Position numbers and translations under genes: made by a program. From Pollutimonas harenae (lineage in GTDB: Bacteria; Pseudomonadota; Gammaproteobacteria; Burkholderiales; Burkholderiaceae_B): a stretch of 64,000 nt of DNA. Below, piece by piece: positions 8,062-15,724 of the stretch. The stretch is taken from NCBI RefSeq assembly GCF_004153685.1, contig NZ_SDQD01000002.1:992001-1056000 (forward strand). Reading direction: 5' to 3'. Every line of letters begins with the position of its first letter. Within the stretch, counting starts at the first letter, position 1. The notes beneath the pieces are model-generated. The model saw only the letters and a list, made by a program, of their open reading frames with translations. It was not told the origin of the DNA and ran no database searches.

Positions 8062-9216
8062 ATGTCTGTCATTAACACCAACTATCTGGCTCTGGTTTCG
8101 CAGAACAACCTGACCAAATCGCAAGGCGCCCTCGGCTCCGCCATCGAACGCTTGTCCTCCGGCCTGCGCATCAACAGCGCCAAGGACGACGCAGCTGGTC
8201 AGGCTATTGCCAACCGCTTCACGGCTAATATCAAGGGTCTGACTCAGGCTACGCGTAACGCTAACGATGGTATCTCCATCGCTCAGACGACTGAAGGTGC
8301 GTTGAACGAAATCAACAACAACCTGCAGCGTGTGCGTGAGCTGACAGTTCAAGCAGCTAACGGCACCAATTCGGCGTCAGATTTGACTTCGATTCAGGAA
8401 GAAATCACCCAGCGCCTAGCTGAAATTGACCGTGTTTCTGAACAGACTCAATTCAATGGAGTGAAGGTTCTCTCCAGCGAAGCAAGCACGCTTTCTGTTC
8501 AAGTTGGGGCGAACGACGGCGAAGTTATCGAAATCGGACTTACTGAGATTAGCTCTTCCACACTGAAACTGGCGGGCTTCAATGTCAGCGGCTTGAATGC
8601 TGTTACTCAAATCACCGCGACTGATGCCAATGGCACTAAAACGGTTAGCCCAGACGTAGAGATTACCGTTACCTTTACGACAACTGCAGCAGGCGACCCG
8701 GATTTCACGACGGACGCAACGAAGCTGTATGGTTACGGTGAGCTTGATGCAACGACTGGTAAATATGCCGACTACGCTATCTCAGATAGTGAAGGTAACC
8801 TCTATAAAGTCGCGGCCACCGATGTGAACGCAGGGACTGGCGCCGTGGGCGTCACTTTTGCCGATGCAGCCGCTGCATCCACAGCCAAGACAAATTACGA
8901 TACCGACGCTGCAGATACAACAAACACAGCTCAACCTCGCACGGCACAACCGCTGGATAAGCTCGACAAAGCACTCCAGCAGGTTGATAAACTGCGGGGT
9001 GAATTGGGTGCTGTGCAAAACCGCTTCCAGTCCACGATCGCCAACCTGAGCAACACCGTCACCAACCTGTCCGCAGCTCGCTCGCGTATTGAAGACGCTG
9101 ACTACGCAGTCGAAGTCTCCAACATGACTCGCGCTCAAATCCTGCAACAGGCTGGCACTTCGGTTCTGGCTCAGGCCAACCAAGTACCGCAAGGCGTTCT
9201 GTCGCTGCTGCGTTAA
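8062..9216 (+). CDS. fliC: Flagellin
   Basis: 384 residues, the filament subunit exported by the flagellar type III system. The conserved D0/D1 arms are intact. The N-terminus is [17 protein letters not shown] with [15 protein letters not shown] (the TLR5-recognised segment in related flagellins). The C-terminus has [20 protein letters not shown] and ends [10 protein letters not shown]. The variable centre (about residues 165-295) is short, with Thr/Ala/Asp-rich sequence. Its base use is more AT-rich and less codon-biased than the arms, as expected of the surface-exposed region. Start: ATG at 8062 after ACAGGAGCAATCC. Transcription should come from the sigma-28 promoter at 7910-7936 and stop at the terminator after 9259. 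Confidence 0.97.
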   Translation: MSVINTNYLALVSQNNLTKSQGALGSAIERLSSGLRINSAKDDAAGQAIANRFTANIKGLTQATRNANDGISIAQTTEGALNEINNNLQRVRELTVQAANGTNSASDLTSIQEEITQRLAEIDRVSEQTQFNGVKVLSSEASTLSVQVGANDGEVIEIGLTEISSSTLKLAGFNVSGLNAVTQITATDANGTKTVSPDVEITVTFTTTAAGDPDFTTDATKLYGYGELDATTGKYADYAISDSEGNLYKVAATDVNAGTGAVGVTFADAAAASTAKTNYDTDAADTTNTAQPRTAQPLDKLDKALQQVDKLRGELGAVQNRFQSTIANLSNTVTNLSAARSRIEDADYAVEVSNMTRAQILQQAGTSVLAQANQVPQGVLSLLR

Positions 9217-9228
9217 TTCAAAGCAGTC

Positions 9229-9248
9229 GAGGACGGGCAACCGTCCTC
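9229..9248 (+). other. Stem-loop immediately after fliC
   Basis: Perfect 8-bp hairpin GAGGACGG-GCAA-CCGTCCTC, 12 bases after the fliC stop and just upstream of the terminator. The GCAA loop is of the stable GNRA type. It may protect the abundant fliC mRNA from 3' exonucleases; that role is inference. Confidence 0.6.
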
Positions 9249-9258
9249 ATACAGAGCT

Positions 9259-9293
9259 AAAAGCCGCCTATCCTGCGATTAGCGGCTTTTCTA
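9259..9293 (+). terminator. Terminator after fliC
   Basis: AAAAGCCGC (9259-9267) pairs with GCGGCTTTT (9282-9290), followed by CTATT. Because the stem itself begins with A-run and ends with T-run, it could also serve the convergent hemerythrin gene. Confidence 0.85.
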
Positions 9294-9307
9294 TTGTGTA
9301 ATGGAAA

Positions 9308-9718
9308 CTACACCGCCTCAATAGCCGGATAGAACTCGGTATTTTCTCTTTGCATGCGCGCATGCAATACCTTCAGCACCGTATTGGCCTCGGCACGGAA
9401 CGCTTCGGCCTGCTCGGCTACAACCTTGGCTACGCTCCACTTGCGTGCAAACGCAATAAAGCTGCTGGCAATACCCTTCATGTCTTCCTGGTAGACCTTG
9501 CCCATTTCCGCCAGTCCCGTGTCTGTTCCTTTTTGCAGCGATGGGTACAGAATGCGGTCTTCAATGGCCAGGTGCAAGGTAATGACTGAACCCAAGGCCT
9601 GCACTTGCCGGGCAATTTCACGCGCATTCACTTCAATACCCGCGTGCGCCAGCTTGCGCAGGGTGGCTATACCTTGCAAAATTTCCACGTGTTGTTTTTT
9701 AAAGCGGTCGATTTCCAT
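9308..9718 (-). CDS. Hemerythrin-like (HHE) domain protein
   Basis: 136 residues, a single four-helix hemerythrin cation-binding domain. Putative di-iron ligands are visible in order: His in KKQHVEI near residue 10, HLAIEDRILYP near 55 and HARMQRENTEFYP near 120. Such proteins bind O2 or NO, or repair damaged iron centres. The frame opens with a TTG at 9721, but the next codon is an ATG (9718) at good distance from AGGA, so I use that. The gene is inserted between fliC and fliA, convergent with fliC. Its upstream region carries a 23-base NsrR-like palindrome, which suggests nitric-oxide control. Confidence 0.82.
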   Translation of the reverse strand: MEIDRFKKQHVEILQGIATLRKLAHAGIEVNAREIARQVQALGSVITLHLAIEDRILYPSLQKGTDTGLAEMGKVYQEDMKGIASSFIAFARKWSVAKVVAEQAEAFRAEANTVLKVLHARMQRENTEFYPAIEAV

Positions 9719-9768
9719 CAAAGCATCCTGTTGTTATTGATCCAGGCTACACGCTAGCCCAAATTGAT

Positions 9769-9801
9769 CCATTAAGATCTATTTTATATATATCTTAATG
9801 G
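9769..9801 (-). promoter_or_regulatory. NsrR-like palindromic operator upstream of the hemerythrin gene
   Basis: Perfect 10-bp inverted repeat CCATTAAGAT (9769-9778) / ATCTTAATGG (9792-9801). The core AAGAT-N13-ATCTT spans 23 bases (9774-9796), the 11-1-11 geometry of the NsrR consensus AAGATGCATTTNAAATGCATCTT, with the AAGAT and ATCTT ends intact. It lies about 55 bases upstream of the hemerythrin start. Binding by NsrR is inferred. Confidence 0.55.
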
Positions 9802-9855
9802 TGCTACAGGAAAAGGCACATTGCCTGCGCGGTCTTGATCACTAGCACAGCGCCC

Positions 9856-10623
9856 CTACAACAAGGCATGAAGCTCGGTTTCACCCGGGCTTTCATGCCA
9901 ATCGCTGTGTGCCAAGGCGGCCCGTATGCGGGCAACGGCCTGTGATCGCAATTGCGACACACGCCCTTCGGTAACGCCCATGACGGCACCAATTTCTTTC
10001 TGGTTGAGGTCTTGTTCAAACTGCAGTGACAGTAGCAGTTGTTCCCGGTCGGGCAGCGCTTTAATGGCCTCCATCAAGGCATGCCGCAACCCCTTGGACA
10101 TCAGCTGACTCAAGGGATTGGCACTATGGGTGGCCTGCGCGGCGCCGCCGTCGCCAGGAGCACGATCCAGGGCAGAGCCGGCGTCCTCGCCCTGCCCCGC
10201 CAGGTCTTCGTAATGCAATATTTGCACACCCCGAGCCTCTTCCAGCAGCTGCTGATATTCCGACAGCGGGACGCCCATTTCTTCGGCAATTTCCGATTCG
10301 GCAGGTGCGCGCAGCAAGCGATGGGTCAGGGTGTGTATGGCCTGTTCGATACTCCGGGTTTTACTGCGCACGCTGCGCGGCAGCCAGTCCTGGCTGCGCA
10401 GCTCATCCAGCATGGCGCCGCGTATGCGGGTGACGGCATAGGTTTCGAACTGAGCGTCTGCGGTTTGCTGATAGCGTCGTACGGCATCCAGCAGGCCCAT
10501 CATGCCGGCCTGCATCAGGTCGTCCACCTCTACGCTGGCGGGCAGCTTGGCAACAAGCTGCAGCGCCAAGCGGCGAACCAACGGGGCATACTGACCAACA
10601 AGTTGGTCTTCGGTGCTAGGCAT
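9856..10623 (-). CDS. fliA: RNA polymerase sigma-28 factor (FliA)
   Basis: 255 residues, the alternative sigma factor that transcribes late flagellar and chemotaxis genes. Region 2 contains LVGQYAPLVRRLALQL and the -10 recognition segment FETYAVTRIRGAMLDELRSQ. Region 4 ends with a helix-turn-helix NQKEIGAVMGVTEGRVSQLR. Length is slightly above the E. coli protein (239). It is on the opposite strand to fliC and flaG and stands alone, so it presumably has its own FlhDC-dependent promoter in 10624-10720. That promoter is not obvious to me, and the Shine-Dalgarno sequence is weak. Its activity should be held by FlgM (41610-41903). Confidence 0.96.
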   Translation of the reverse strand: MPSTEDQLVGQYAPLVRRLALQLVAKLPASVEVDDLMQAGMMGLLDAVRRYQQTADAQFETYAVTRIRGAMLDELRSQDWLPRSVRSKTRSIEQAIHTLTHRLLRAPAESEIAEEMGVPLSEYQQLLEEARGVQILHYEDLAGQGEDAGSALDRAPGDGGAAQATHSANPLSQLMSKGLRHALMEAIKALPDREQLLLSLQFEQDLNQKEIGAVMGVTEGRVSQLRSQAVARIRAALAHSDWHESPGETELHALL

Positions 10624-10722
10624 GCGAAATAGAGGAGCTGACGATCATCGCGTCATTGTGGCCCGCTTTGCCAGACTCCGTTGGAAGGATCAGCCCGGCA
10701 ATTTATTGCTTATTCGCCTGAT

Positions 10723-10749
10723 TAAAGAATGCACTGCAACTGCCGTTAA
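10723..10749 (+). promoter_or_regulatory. Sigma-28 promoter of flaG
   Basis: TAAA (10723-10726), 15 bases, GCCGTTAA (10742-10749), about 45 bases before the flaG start. It differs from the consensus only inside the last four bases. Confidence 0.85.
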
Positions 10750-10792
10750 GACGCCGTAAGGCGTTACGCGCCCACCCAACCAGGAGCCACAG

Positions 10793-11179
10793 ATGGTCAA
10801 CCCCGTCGCCACAGGTCTTGCCGCAGCACCCTATGCCTTGCCCGCCGCCGAGCAGCCTCCATCGTTGCCAGAACCCGCCGTACAGGTAACCGAGGCTGGC
10901 CAAGTCTTGAACACGGGCACATCGACAACCCCGCGCGGACGGGAGGCGGTCCAGGGCATGGATCCGCTGCGCGAGGCACTGAAAGCCCTGAACAGCGAAA
11001 TGGAGCCGTGGTCCACCGGGCTGCGTTTCGACATCGATCCGGAAGCCGGACGCCTGGTGGTGTCCATTATCGATAGCGACACCGGCGATGTATTGCGCAC
11101 CATCCCTACCGATGCAGTCATTCGTGTGGCACGCATGATTGCGCAACTGCAGGGCCGCAATGTCGATACCAAGGTATAG
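10793..11179 (+). CDS. flaG: FlaG family flagellar protein
   Basis: 128 residues. The first 55 are Pro/Ala-rich and probably disordered. The C-terminal FlaG fold contains LRFDIDPEAGRLVVSIID, DTGDVLRTIPTDAV and a closing amphipathic helix. FlaG proteins affect filament length in Pseudomonas and Campylobacter; their precise role is poorly defined. Start: ATG at 10793 after ACCAGGAGCCACAG. It sits between a sigma-28 promoter and fliD, the common flaG-fliD-fliS order. Confidence 0.88.
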   Translation: MVNPVATGLAAAPYALPAAEQPPSLPEPAVQVTEAGQVLNTGTSTTPRGREAVQGMDPLREALKALNSEMEPWSTGLRFDIDPEAGRLVVSIIDSDTGDVLRTIPTDAVIRVARMIAQLQGRNVDTKV

Positions 11180-11290
11180 AACGCTAGCGAGCGCGGCGTA
11201 AACGCTGAACTACCAATACTAATCACCGCTGCAGTCCAGTTTGACTTCGCGGATTTTGCAGGACAATAACCCCATATCAGGGAGTTTTAC

Positions 11291-12706
11291 ATGGCTATAT
11301 CATCTATCGGCGTTGGTTCGGGGCTACCTCTTGACGAATTGCTTGAGCAGCTGCGTACGGCAGAGAACCACTCGCTGGCCCTGATCGAGTCGCGAGCCAC
11401 ATCGGTGCAAAGCCGCTTGTCGGGCTACGGCACTATCAAGAGCTCTATCGAAGCGCTTAAAGCCGCATCGGACGCCTTGGGCAAGACCGATACTTTTGGT
11501 GCGCTGAAAACCAGCGTGGGGGGCGAGTCGTATACAGCTGCGGCATCTACCAAGGCCATTGCGGGCAACTACAATATAGAAGTCACCACGCTGGCCAGCG
11601 CCCAAAGCCTGACCAGTGCGCCTCAGGCAGCGCGCGATACGCAGCTGGCCACCGGCAAGGTCGACATTACTGTTACGCTGAATGACGGCACGGCAACCAC
11701 GCTCACGCTGGACGCGGCCGACACCAGCATGGAAGGCATCGTCAAGGCCATCAATGAAAAGTCTGGCCTGGGCGTTAGTGCCACACTAGTCAACGACGGC
11801 AAGGACACACCGCAGCATTATCTGTTGCTGACGACCAAGGATACGGGTGAAGACGCCGCCATCGCCAGCATCAGCGTCAGTGCTTCTGGCGACGACCCCA
11901 CAACCGATGTCAGCCAGTTGCAAAGCCTGATAGGCTTCGACAAGGGAGCCGGTACGGGCAACTTTACCGAAACGGCTGCCAGGAACGCGGCTATTACCAT
12001 CAATGGCATCGCCATCGAAAGCCAGTCCAACACCATCGAGGACGCCATCGAGGGCGTAACCTTGACGCTGCTGAAGGAAACCGAAGCCGACAAACCACAG
12101 ACGCTGTCCGTCACGCGCGACGATTCGGTCACCTCGAAGGCTGTCAACACCTTCGTGACCGCCTACAACAATCTGCAGGGCATCATCAAAACGCTGACGT
12201 CCTACAACGTAGACAACCAGAGCAGCAGCGCCCTGACGGGCGATAGCCTGGCACGCAAGGTACAGAATCAGATACGCGATGCGCTGAATGTAGTGGGCGC
12301 TGGCGACACGCTGCGCAGCCTGTCGCAAATGGGCATCAGCACCGACCCCACCACCGGCAACCTCAAGGTTGACAACGACAAGCTGGCCGCGGCGCTGAAA
12401 GACAATATGCCTGATGTTGAAAAATTGTTTGCCGGTGAAAACGGCCTGAGCGCCAGCCTGGGCCGGGTGACCGACGATTTCATCAAAAGCGGTGGCACCA
12501 TCAGTTCGGCCACCGACAGCATGACCAGCACATTGAAAAACCTGGAAGAGCAGTACGAAGCCATGTCTGATCGCATCGACGCAAAAATGGAGACCTACCG
12601 CAAGCAGTTTTCGCAACTGGACTCCATGATGGCGCAAATGAATTCCATCAGCAGCTATCTGACTCAGCAGCTTTCGATGCTGGGCAATATGAGTAAAGAA
12701 AAATGA
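11291..12706 (+). CDS. fliD: Flagellar filament cap protein FliD (HAP2)
   Basis: 471 residues, the pentameric cap that folds flagellin at the filament tip. The N-terminal segment SSIGVGSGLPLDELLEQL and the C-terminal coiled coil (about 400-470, with YRKQFSQLDSMMAQMNSISS) are the conserved export and polymerisation regions; the Thr/Ala-rich middle is variable. ATG at 11291 follows CAGGGAGTTTTAC. The 111-base gap upstream holds only a weak sigma-28-like match (TAGA 11177-11180, GGCGTAAA 11195-11202, spacing 14), so readthrough from flaG is also possible. The stop overlaps the fliS start. Confidence 0.95.
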   Translation: MAISSIGVGSGLPLDELLEQLRTAENHSLALIESRATSVQSRLSGYGTIKSSIEALKAASDALGKTDTFGALKTSVGGESYTAAASTKAIAGNYNIEVTTLASAQSLTSAPQAARDTQLATGKVDITVTLNDGTATTLTLDAADTSMEGIVKAINEKSGLGVSATLVNDGKDTPQHYLLLTTKDTGEDAAIASISVSASGDDPTTDVSQLQSLIGFDKGAGTGNFTETAARNAAITINGIAIESQSNTIEDAIEGVTLTLLKETEADKPQTLSVTRDDSVTSKAVNTFVTAYNNLQGIIKTLTSYNVDNQSSSALTGDSLARKVQNQIRDALNVVGAGDTLRSLSQMGISTDPTTGNLKVDNDKLAAALKDNMPDVEKLFAGENGLSASLGRVTDDFIKSGGTISSATDSMTSTLKNLEEQYEAMSDRIDAKMETYRKQFSQLDSMMAQMNSISSYLTQQLSMLGNMSKEK

Positions 12707-13137
12707 GCTACGCACCTTTACGCGGCGCTCGGCGCCAGCACTCCATACAGGCTTATGCGAATGTCGGCCTCGAAACCGAAGTGCTTAGCGCCAGCCCCCA
12801 GCGCCTGATCACCCTGCTCTTCGACGGCGCCCGCGCCGCCATCATGAAGGCACGCCTGCATATGCAGAACGACAACATCGAGGGTCGTGGCATGGCCATA
12901 TCGAAAGCCATCGATATCGTTGACTCGGGCCTGAAAGCCAGCGTCGACCTGGAGTCGGGCGGCGAACTGGCCCGGAATCTGGTGGCCACCTACGAGCTGA
13001 TCATACGCAATCTGCTGCTGGCCAACTTGAACACTGACATGAGCAAGCTGGATCTGGCCGAACGCCTGCTGGTGGACATTGCCACGGCCTGGCGCGAGGC
13101 GGTTGACCCGCCGCCCCTGGAAGCCGCGGTAGGCTAA
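12703..13137 (+). CDS. fliS: Flagellin export chaperone FliS
   Basis: 144 residues. FliS binds the C-terminus of flagellin in the cytoplasm to block premature polymerisation. Family motifs are visible: AYANVGLETEVLSASPQRLITLLFDGA in the first 45 residues (shown here without gaps only in part: SPQRLITLLFDG), GRGMAISKAIDIVDSGL and a closing LAERLLVDIATAWREAV. The ATG overlaps the fliD stop as ATGA, so the two are translationally coupled. Confidence 0.94.
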   Translation: MSYAPLRGARRQHSIQAYANVGLETEVLSASPQRLITLLFDGARAAIMKARLHMQNDNIEGRGMAISKAIDIVDSGLKASVDLESGGELARNLVATYELIIRNLLLANLNTDMSKLDLAERLLVDIATAWREAVDPPPLEAAVG

Positions 13138-13287
13138 ATAGCTAATGCAGCAAGGCTTGACGCAGCGCAATTGGCCTCAAAAATTTCATGGCTTGTTTAC
13201 TTTTAATTTCATATAATGACTTGACGTTAGAGATATTTTTTGATTTACGATATTTTTCCATCCGTCGCACCGTCAAGTGACTTCATC

Positions 13288-13620
13288 ATGAGCCCATCGT
13301 CAGCCACTCTGCGACAATACGAATCCATCGCAGCGCTCACCAGCCGTATGCTGGAACAAGCACGCGCCGGCACCTGGGACGAAGTCCTGGCACTGGGTTC
13401 ACAATACCAGGCAGCCGTCGAAGCCTTGCGCGACATGAACCCGCTAAGCAAAGACGAGCAGCTTGCGCAGCGCGACTTGCTGGTCCGCATTCTTGACGAC
13501 GATGCCAATATCCGGCGGCTGGCTTCGCCCGAGCTTAGCCGGCTGGGCAAGCTGTTGGGTGACATTCGGCGCCAGCATACGGTGTTACAGGCTTACTGCG
13601 CTCCGTCGCTCAAGCAATGA
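13288..13620 (+). CDS. fliT: Flagellar chaperone FliT
   Basis: 110 residues, helical, similar in size to other FliT proteins, which chaperone FliD and in enterics also inhibit FlhDC. Recognisable features are YESIAALTSRMLEQARAGTWDEVLAL, typical of the first helices (here residues 10-35), and the closing helix. The frame can be extended upstream to 13240, but the extra residues are unlike the family, so I start at ATG 13288. Its stop overlaps the next gene as ATGA. The order fliD-fliS-fliT supports the call. Confidence 0.8.
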   Translation: MSPSSATLRQYESIAALTSRMLEQARAGTWDEVLALGSQYQAAVEALRDMNPLSKDEQLAQRDLLVRILDDDANIRRLASPELSRLGKLLGDIRRQHTVLQAYCAPSLKQ

Positions 13621-14750
13621 GCGTCGGCGGGCCCTCGCCGCTGGGCACATTGCTGGTACAGCGCCTTGATGCCGTCCTGGGGACCACCTTGTCCCAACAA
13701 GCCAATCTGGTTAGCGGCGCCCGGCCCGACGCAGTAGCCCAGGCCGCCAGCCCGGAACGCGCCGAAGGCACTCGCAACGAGACCCTGCGTCATCCACGCG
13801 ATGTGGTTGACCGCGCCACGGCTCAGACCGAGCAAAATGCCCGCAACATGGTTGACAAAGCCCGGCAAGAGGCGCGTAGCGCCACTCTGCTGCTGGCCCG
13901 CGACATCCCCAACACAGCCAGCACACCGTCGGCGCCAACCACACTGGGACATACCGCCAAGACCATATTAGCCTTGCTGGCTGGCTATCCCGATCTACAC
14001 GCGTCGGTGCAAGGCCGCCAGCCCTTGCTGCAGTCAAACGCACAAGCAGGAGCCAGCGCTGCAAACGCCGGCAGCGCCGCCGCATCAAGGGCTACCGCTC
14101 CCTCCGCCAACGCTGCCGCCACGGCAGCAAGCCGCAGTGCAGCGCCCCAAGCCGCCACGCCAATCGTCCCGCAGCTGGCCACCGCCCTAGCGCAAGCGGT
14201 GCAAGGCAGCGGTCTGTTCTATGAAGCTCATCTGGCCGGCCTGGCCTTCGGCAAGCTTAGCCCGGCACAATTGATGCAGGAACCTCAGGCGCAGATAGGC
14301 CGCCCGGCAAGCACACAGAGCGCACAACCCGTTCATATTCCCGGCCTGGACCCGCAAGTACACGCGCTGGTGCGCCAGCAACTGGAGGTCCTCGCCAATC
14401 AATCCTTCGTCTGGCAAGGAGAAGCCTGGCCGGGTGCCGATATGGAGTGGGAGATCAGCCGCCGCCCATCGCAAGACCAGGACGCCGCCGAGGCCGCCGA
14501 TCACTGGGCCACGCGCCTTACTTTGAATCTACCGGGACTGGGCCAGGTTCAGGCTCGCCTCAATCTGGCGGGCAAGCAGCTGGTCATGCATCTGGTATCG
14601 CCGCAATCGGCTGAGTTGCTGGATACGCACGCCGAGGCCTTGCGCAGCCGCTATGTCGCGCAAGGCCTGCAGCTAAGCCAGTTATCCATCGTATCGCAAG
14701 ACGCTCACCAGCAAGACGCAGCGCCCCAATCAAACGCCGGAACATCATGA
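13617..14750 (+). CDS. Second FliK-like protein (hook-length control C-domain)
   Basis: 377 residues. Residues 1-240 are Ala/Gln/Ser-rich and low in complexity, like the ruler part of FliK. Residues about 245-365 carry a Flg_hook-like globular domain: WATRLTLNLPGLGQVQARLN followed by VSPQSAELLDTHAEALRSRY and GLQLSQLSIV, the same order as in canonical FliK. The canonical fliK is at 21082-22389 in its usual place after fliJ, so this is a paralogue. It overlaps fliT by ATGA upstream and the FlhB-C-like gene by ATGA downstream, forming a tightly coupled set. It may tune substrate switching; that is inference. Confidence 0.72.
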   Translation: MSVGGPSPLGTLLVQRLDAVLGTTLSQQANLVSGARPDAVAQAASPERAEGTRNETLRHPRDVVDRATAQTEQNARNMVDKARQEARSATLLLARDIPNTASTPSAPTTLGHTAKTILALLAGYPDLHASVQGRQPLLQSNAQAGASAANAGSAAASRATAPSANAAATAASRSAAPQAATPIVPQLATALAQAVQGSGLFYEAHLAGLAFGKLSPAQLMQEPQAQIGRPASTQSAQPVHIPGLDPQVHALVRQQLEVLANQSFVWQGEAWPGADMEWEISRRPSQDQDAAEAADHWATRLTLNLPGLGQVQARLNLAGKQLVMHLVSPQSAELLDTHAEALRSRYVAQGLQLSQLSIVSQDAHQQDAAPQSNAGTS

Positions 14751-15043
14751 GCCAGGGAAACAATCAGTCAGACGATGGCCGTGCCAGTGCCGTTGCCATC
14801 AGCTACGACACCAGCGATGCCGCGCCGCGCGTGGTGGCCAAAGGATACGGCACAGTGGCAGAGAACATCATCCGGACAGCCAAAGATCATGGCCTGCACG
14901 TGCATGAATCGCCCGAACTGGTCGGTTTGCTGATGCAGGTAGACCTGGATGCGCACATCCCGCCAGAGCTTTACCTGGCGATTGCCGAGCTGTTGGCCTG
15001 GTTGTACGCGCTTGAAGGGAATAATAAGCCGGAAGCGACTTAA
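14747..15043 (+). CDS. Stand-alone FlhB C-terminal-domain homologue (FhlB/YlqH type)
   Basis: 98 residues corresponding only to the post-cleavage cytoplasmic domain of FlhB. The segment AISYDTSDAAPRVVAKGYG aligns with ALAYKEGQVGAPRVVAKGSG of the FlhB in this window, and IPPELYLAIAELLAWLYAL with IPGDLYAAVAEVLAWVFQL. It starts just after where the NPTH autocleavage site would lie and has no membrane segments. Stand-alone homologues (FhlB) can partly replace the FlhB C-domain in other bacteria. It overlaps the second FliK-like gene, and its stop overlaps that of convergent fliE by three bases. Confidence 0.82.
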   Translation: MSQGNNQSDDGRASAVAISYDTSDAAPRVVAKGYGTVAENIIRTAKDHGLHVHESPELVGLLMQVDLDAHIPPELYLAIAELLAWLYALEGNNKPEAT

Positions 15044-15372
15044 ACCGGCATGCTGGCGATTTCCTGATACGCCGCCACCAGGCGATTGCGCACCTGCACG
15101 GTCGCCTGAAAGGCAATGTTGGCCTTTTGCATGTCTATCATGACATCGTTCAGCGATACATCCGACACGCCTGCCTGGAAGCTCCGGGCCTGGGCCGCCG
15201 AGTCATTCTGCAGGGTAGATACGCGCTCGAGCGATCGGGCCAGTTCCACGGCGAAACCACCTTTATCGGGCTCAACGCGGTGGCCAGCGCCGGGCGACGA
15301 AGACGCCGCCTGGGCAACGGCGCGCATCTGCGCCAGCATGTTTTCGATTGCAGACAAGTTCTGTATGGCCAT
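15040..15372 (-). CDS. fliE: Flagellar hook-basal body protein FliE
   Basis: 110 residues, the MS-ring/rod adaptor. The N-terminus AIQNLSAIENMLAQMRAVA and the C-terminal VSLNDVMIDMQKANIAFQAT with VRNRLVAAYQEIASMPV are typical. The open frame extends to 15468, but the added residues are unlike the family, so I start at ATG 15372. In most flagellar systems fliE directly precedes fliF in the same direction. Here it is inverted, divergent from fliF and convergent with the FlhB-C gene. Confidence 0.93.
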   Translation of the reverse strand: MAIQNLSAIENMLAQMRAVAQAASSSPGAGHRVEPDKGGFAVELARSLERVSTLQNDSAAQARSFQAGVSDVSLNDVMIDMQKANIAFQATVQVRNRLVAAYQEIASMPV

Positions 15373-15724
15373 ATCAATTGGTGCGAAAAAAACTGTGACC
15401 CGAAACTTTTCGGGCTTATTCAAGGTTTGCCTACTGTACCCAAAATACGCGCCGGACAAGCGCCGCATCTAGCGCCAAATACCCCGCCTTTTCCATTGAT
15501 CGCTGCACGGCATGCCAAGGCTATAGTCCCATGGCCTGCCCAAGAGGTGGCCGTCCATAAAAGCTAAATGACGCCCAAAAGCGGTGTTTTTCGACGCTTG
15601 CCGGCCCAGCCATCCGGGCCATAATTCATGCTCTTCCACCTTTGTCCTGTCGCATGTACACCTTGTTCTTCCACGGCCTGACGTCCCCAACGACTGACTC
15701 AACCATCCATACCCGAGGCCGTCG
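15373..15724. promoter_or_regulatory. Divergent fliE/fliF control region
   Basis: 352 bases without a supported gene. It should hold the class 2 promoters for fliE (minus) and the fliF operon (plus). A sigma-70-like pair for fliF is TTGCCG (15598-15603), 16 bases, CATAAT (15620-15625). A small near-palindrome, CCCGAAAC/TTTTCGGG (15399-15414), lies just upstream of fliE. I could not identify FlhDC boxes with confidence. Confidence 0.4.

Noticed and set aside
11177-11202. Sigma-28-like site before fliD
   Set aside because: TAGA with 14-base spacing and GGCGTAAA is too weak to list as a promoter; mentioned under fliD only.
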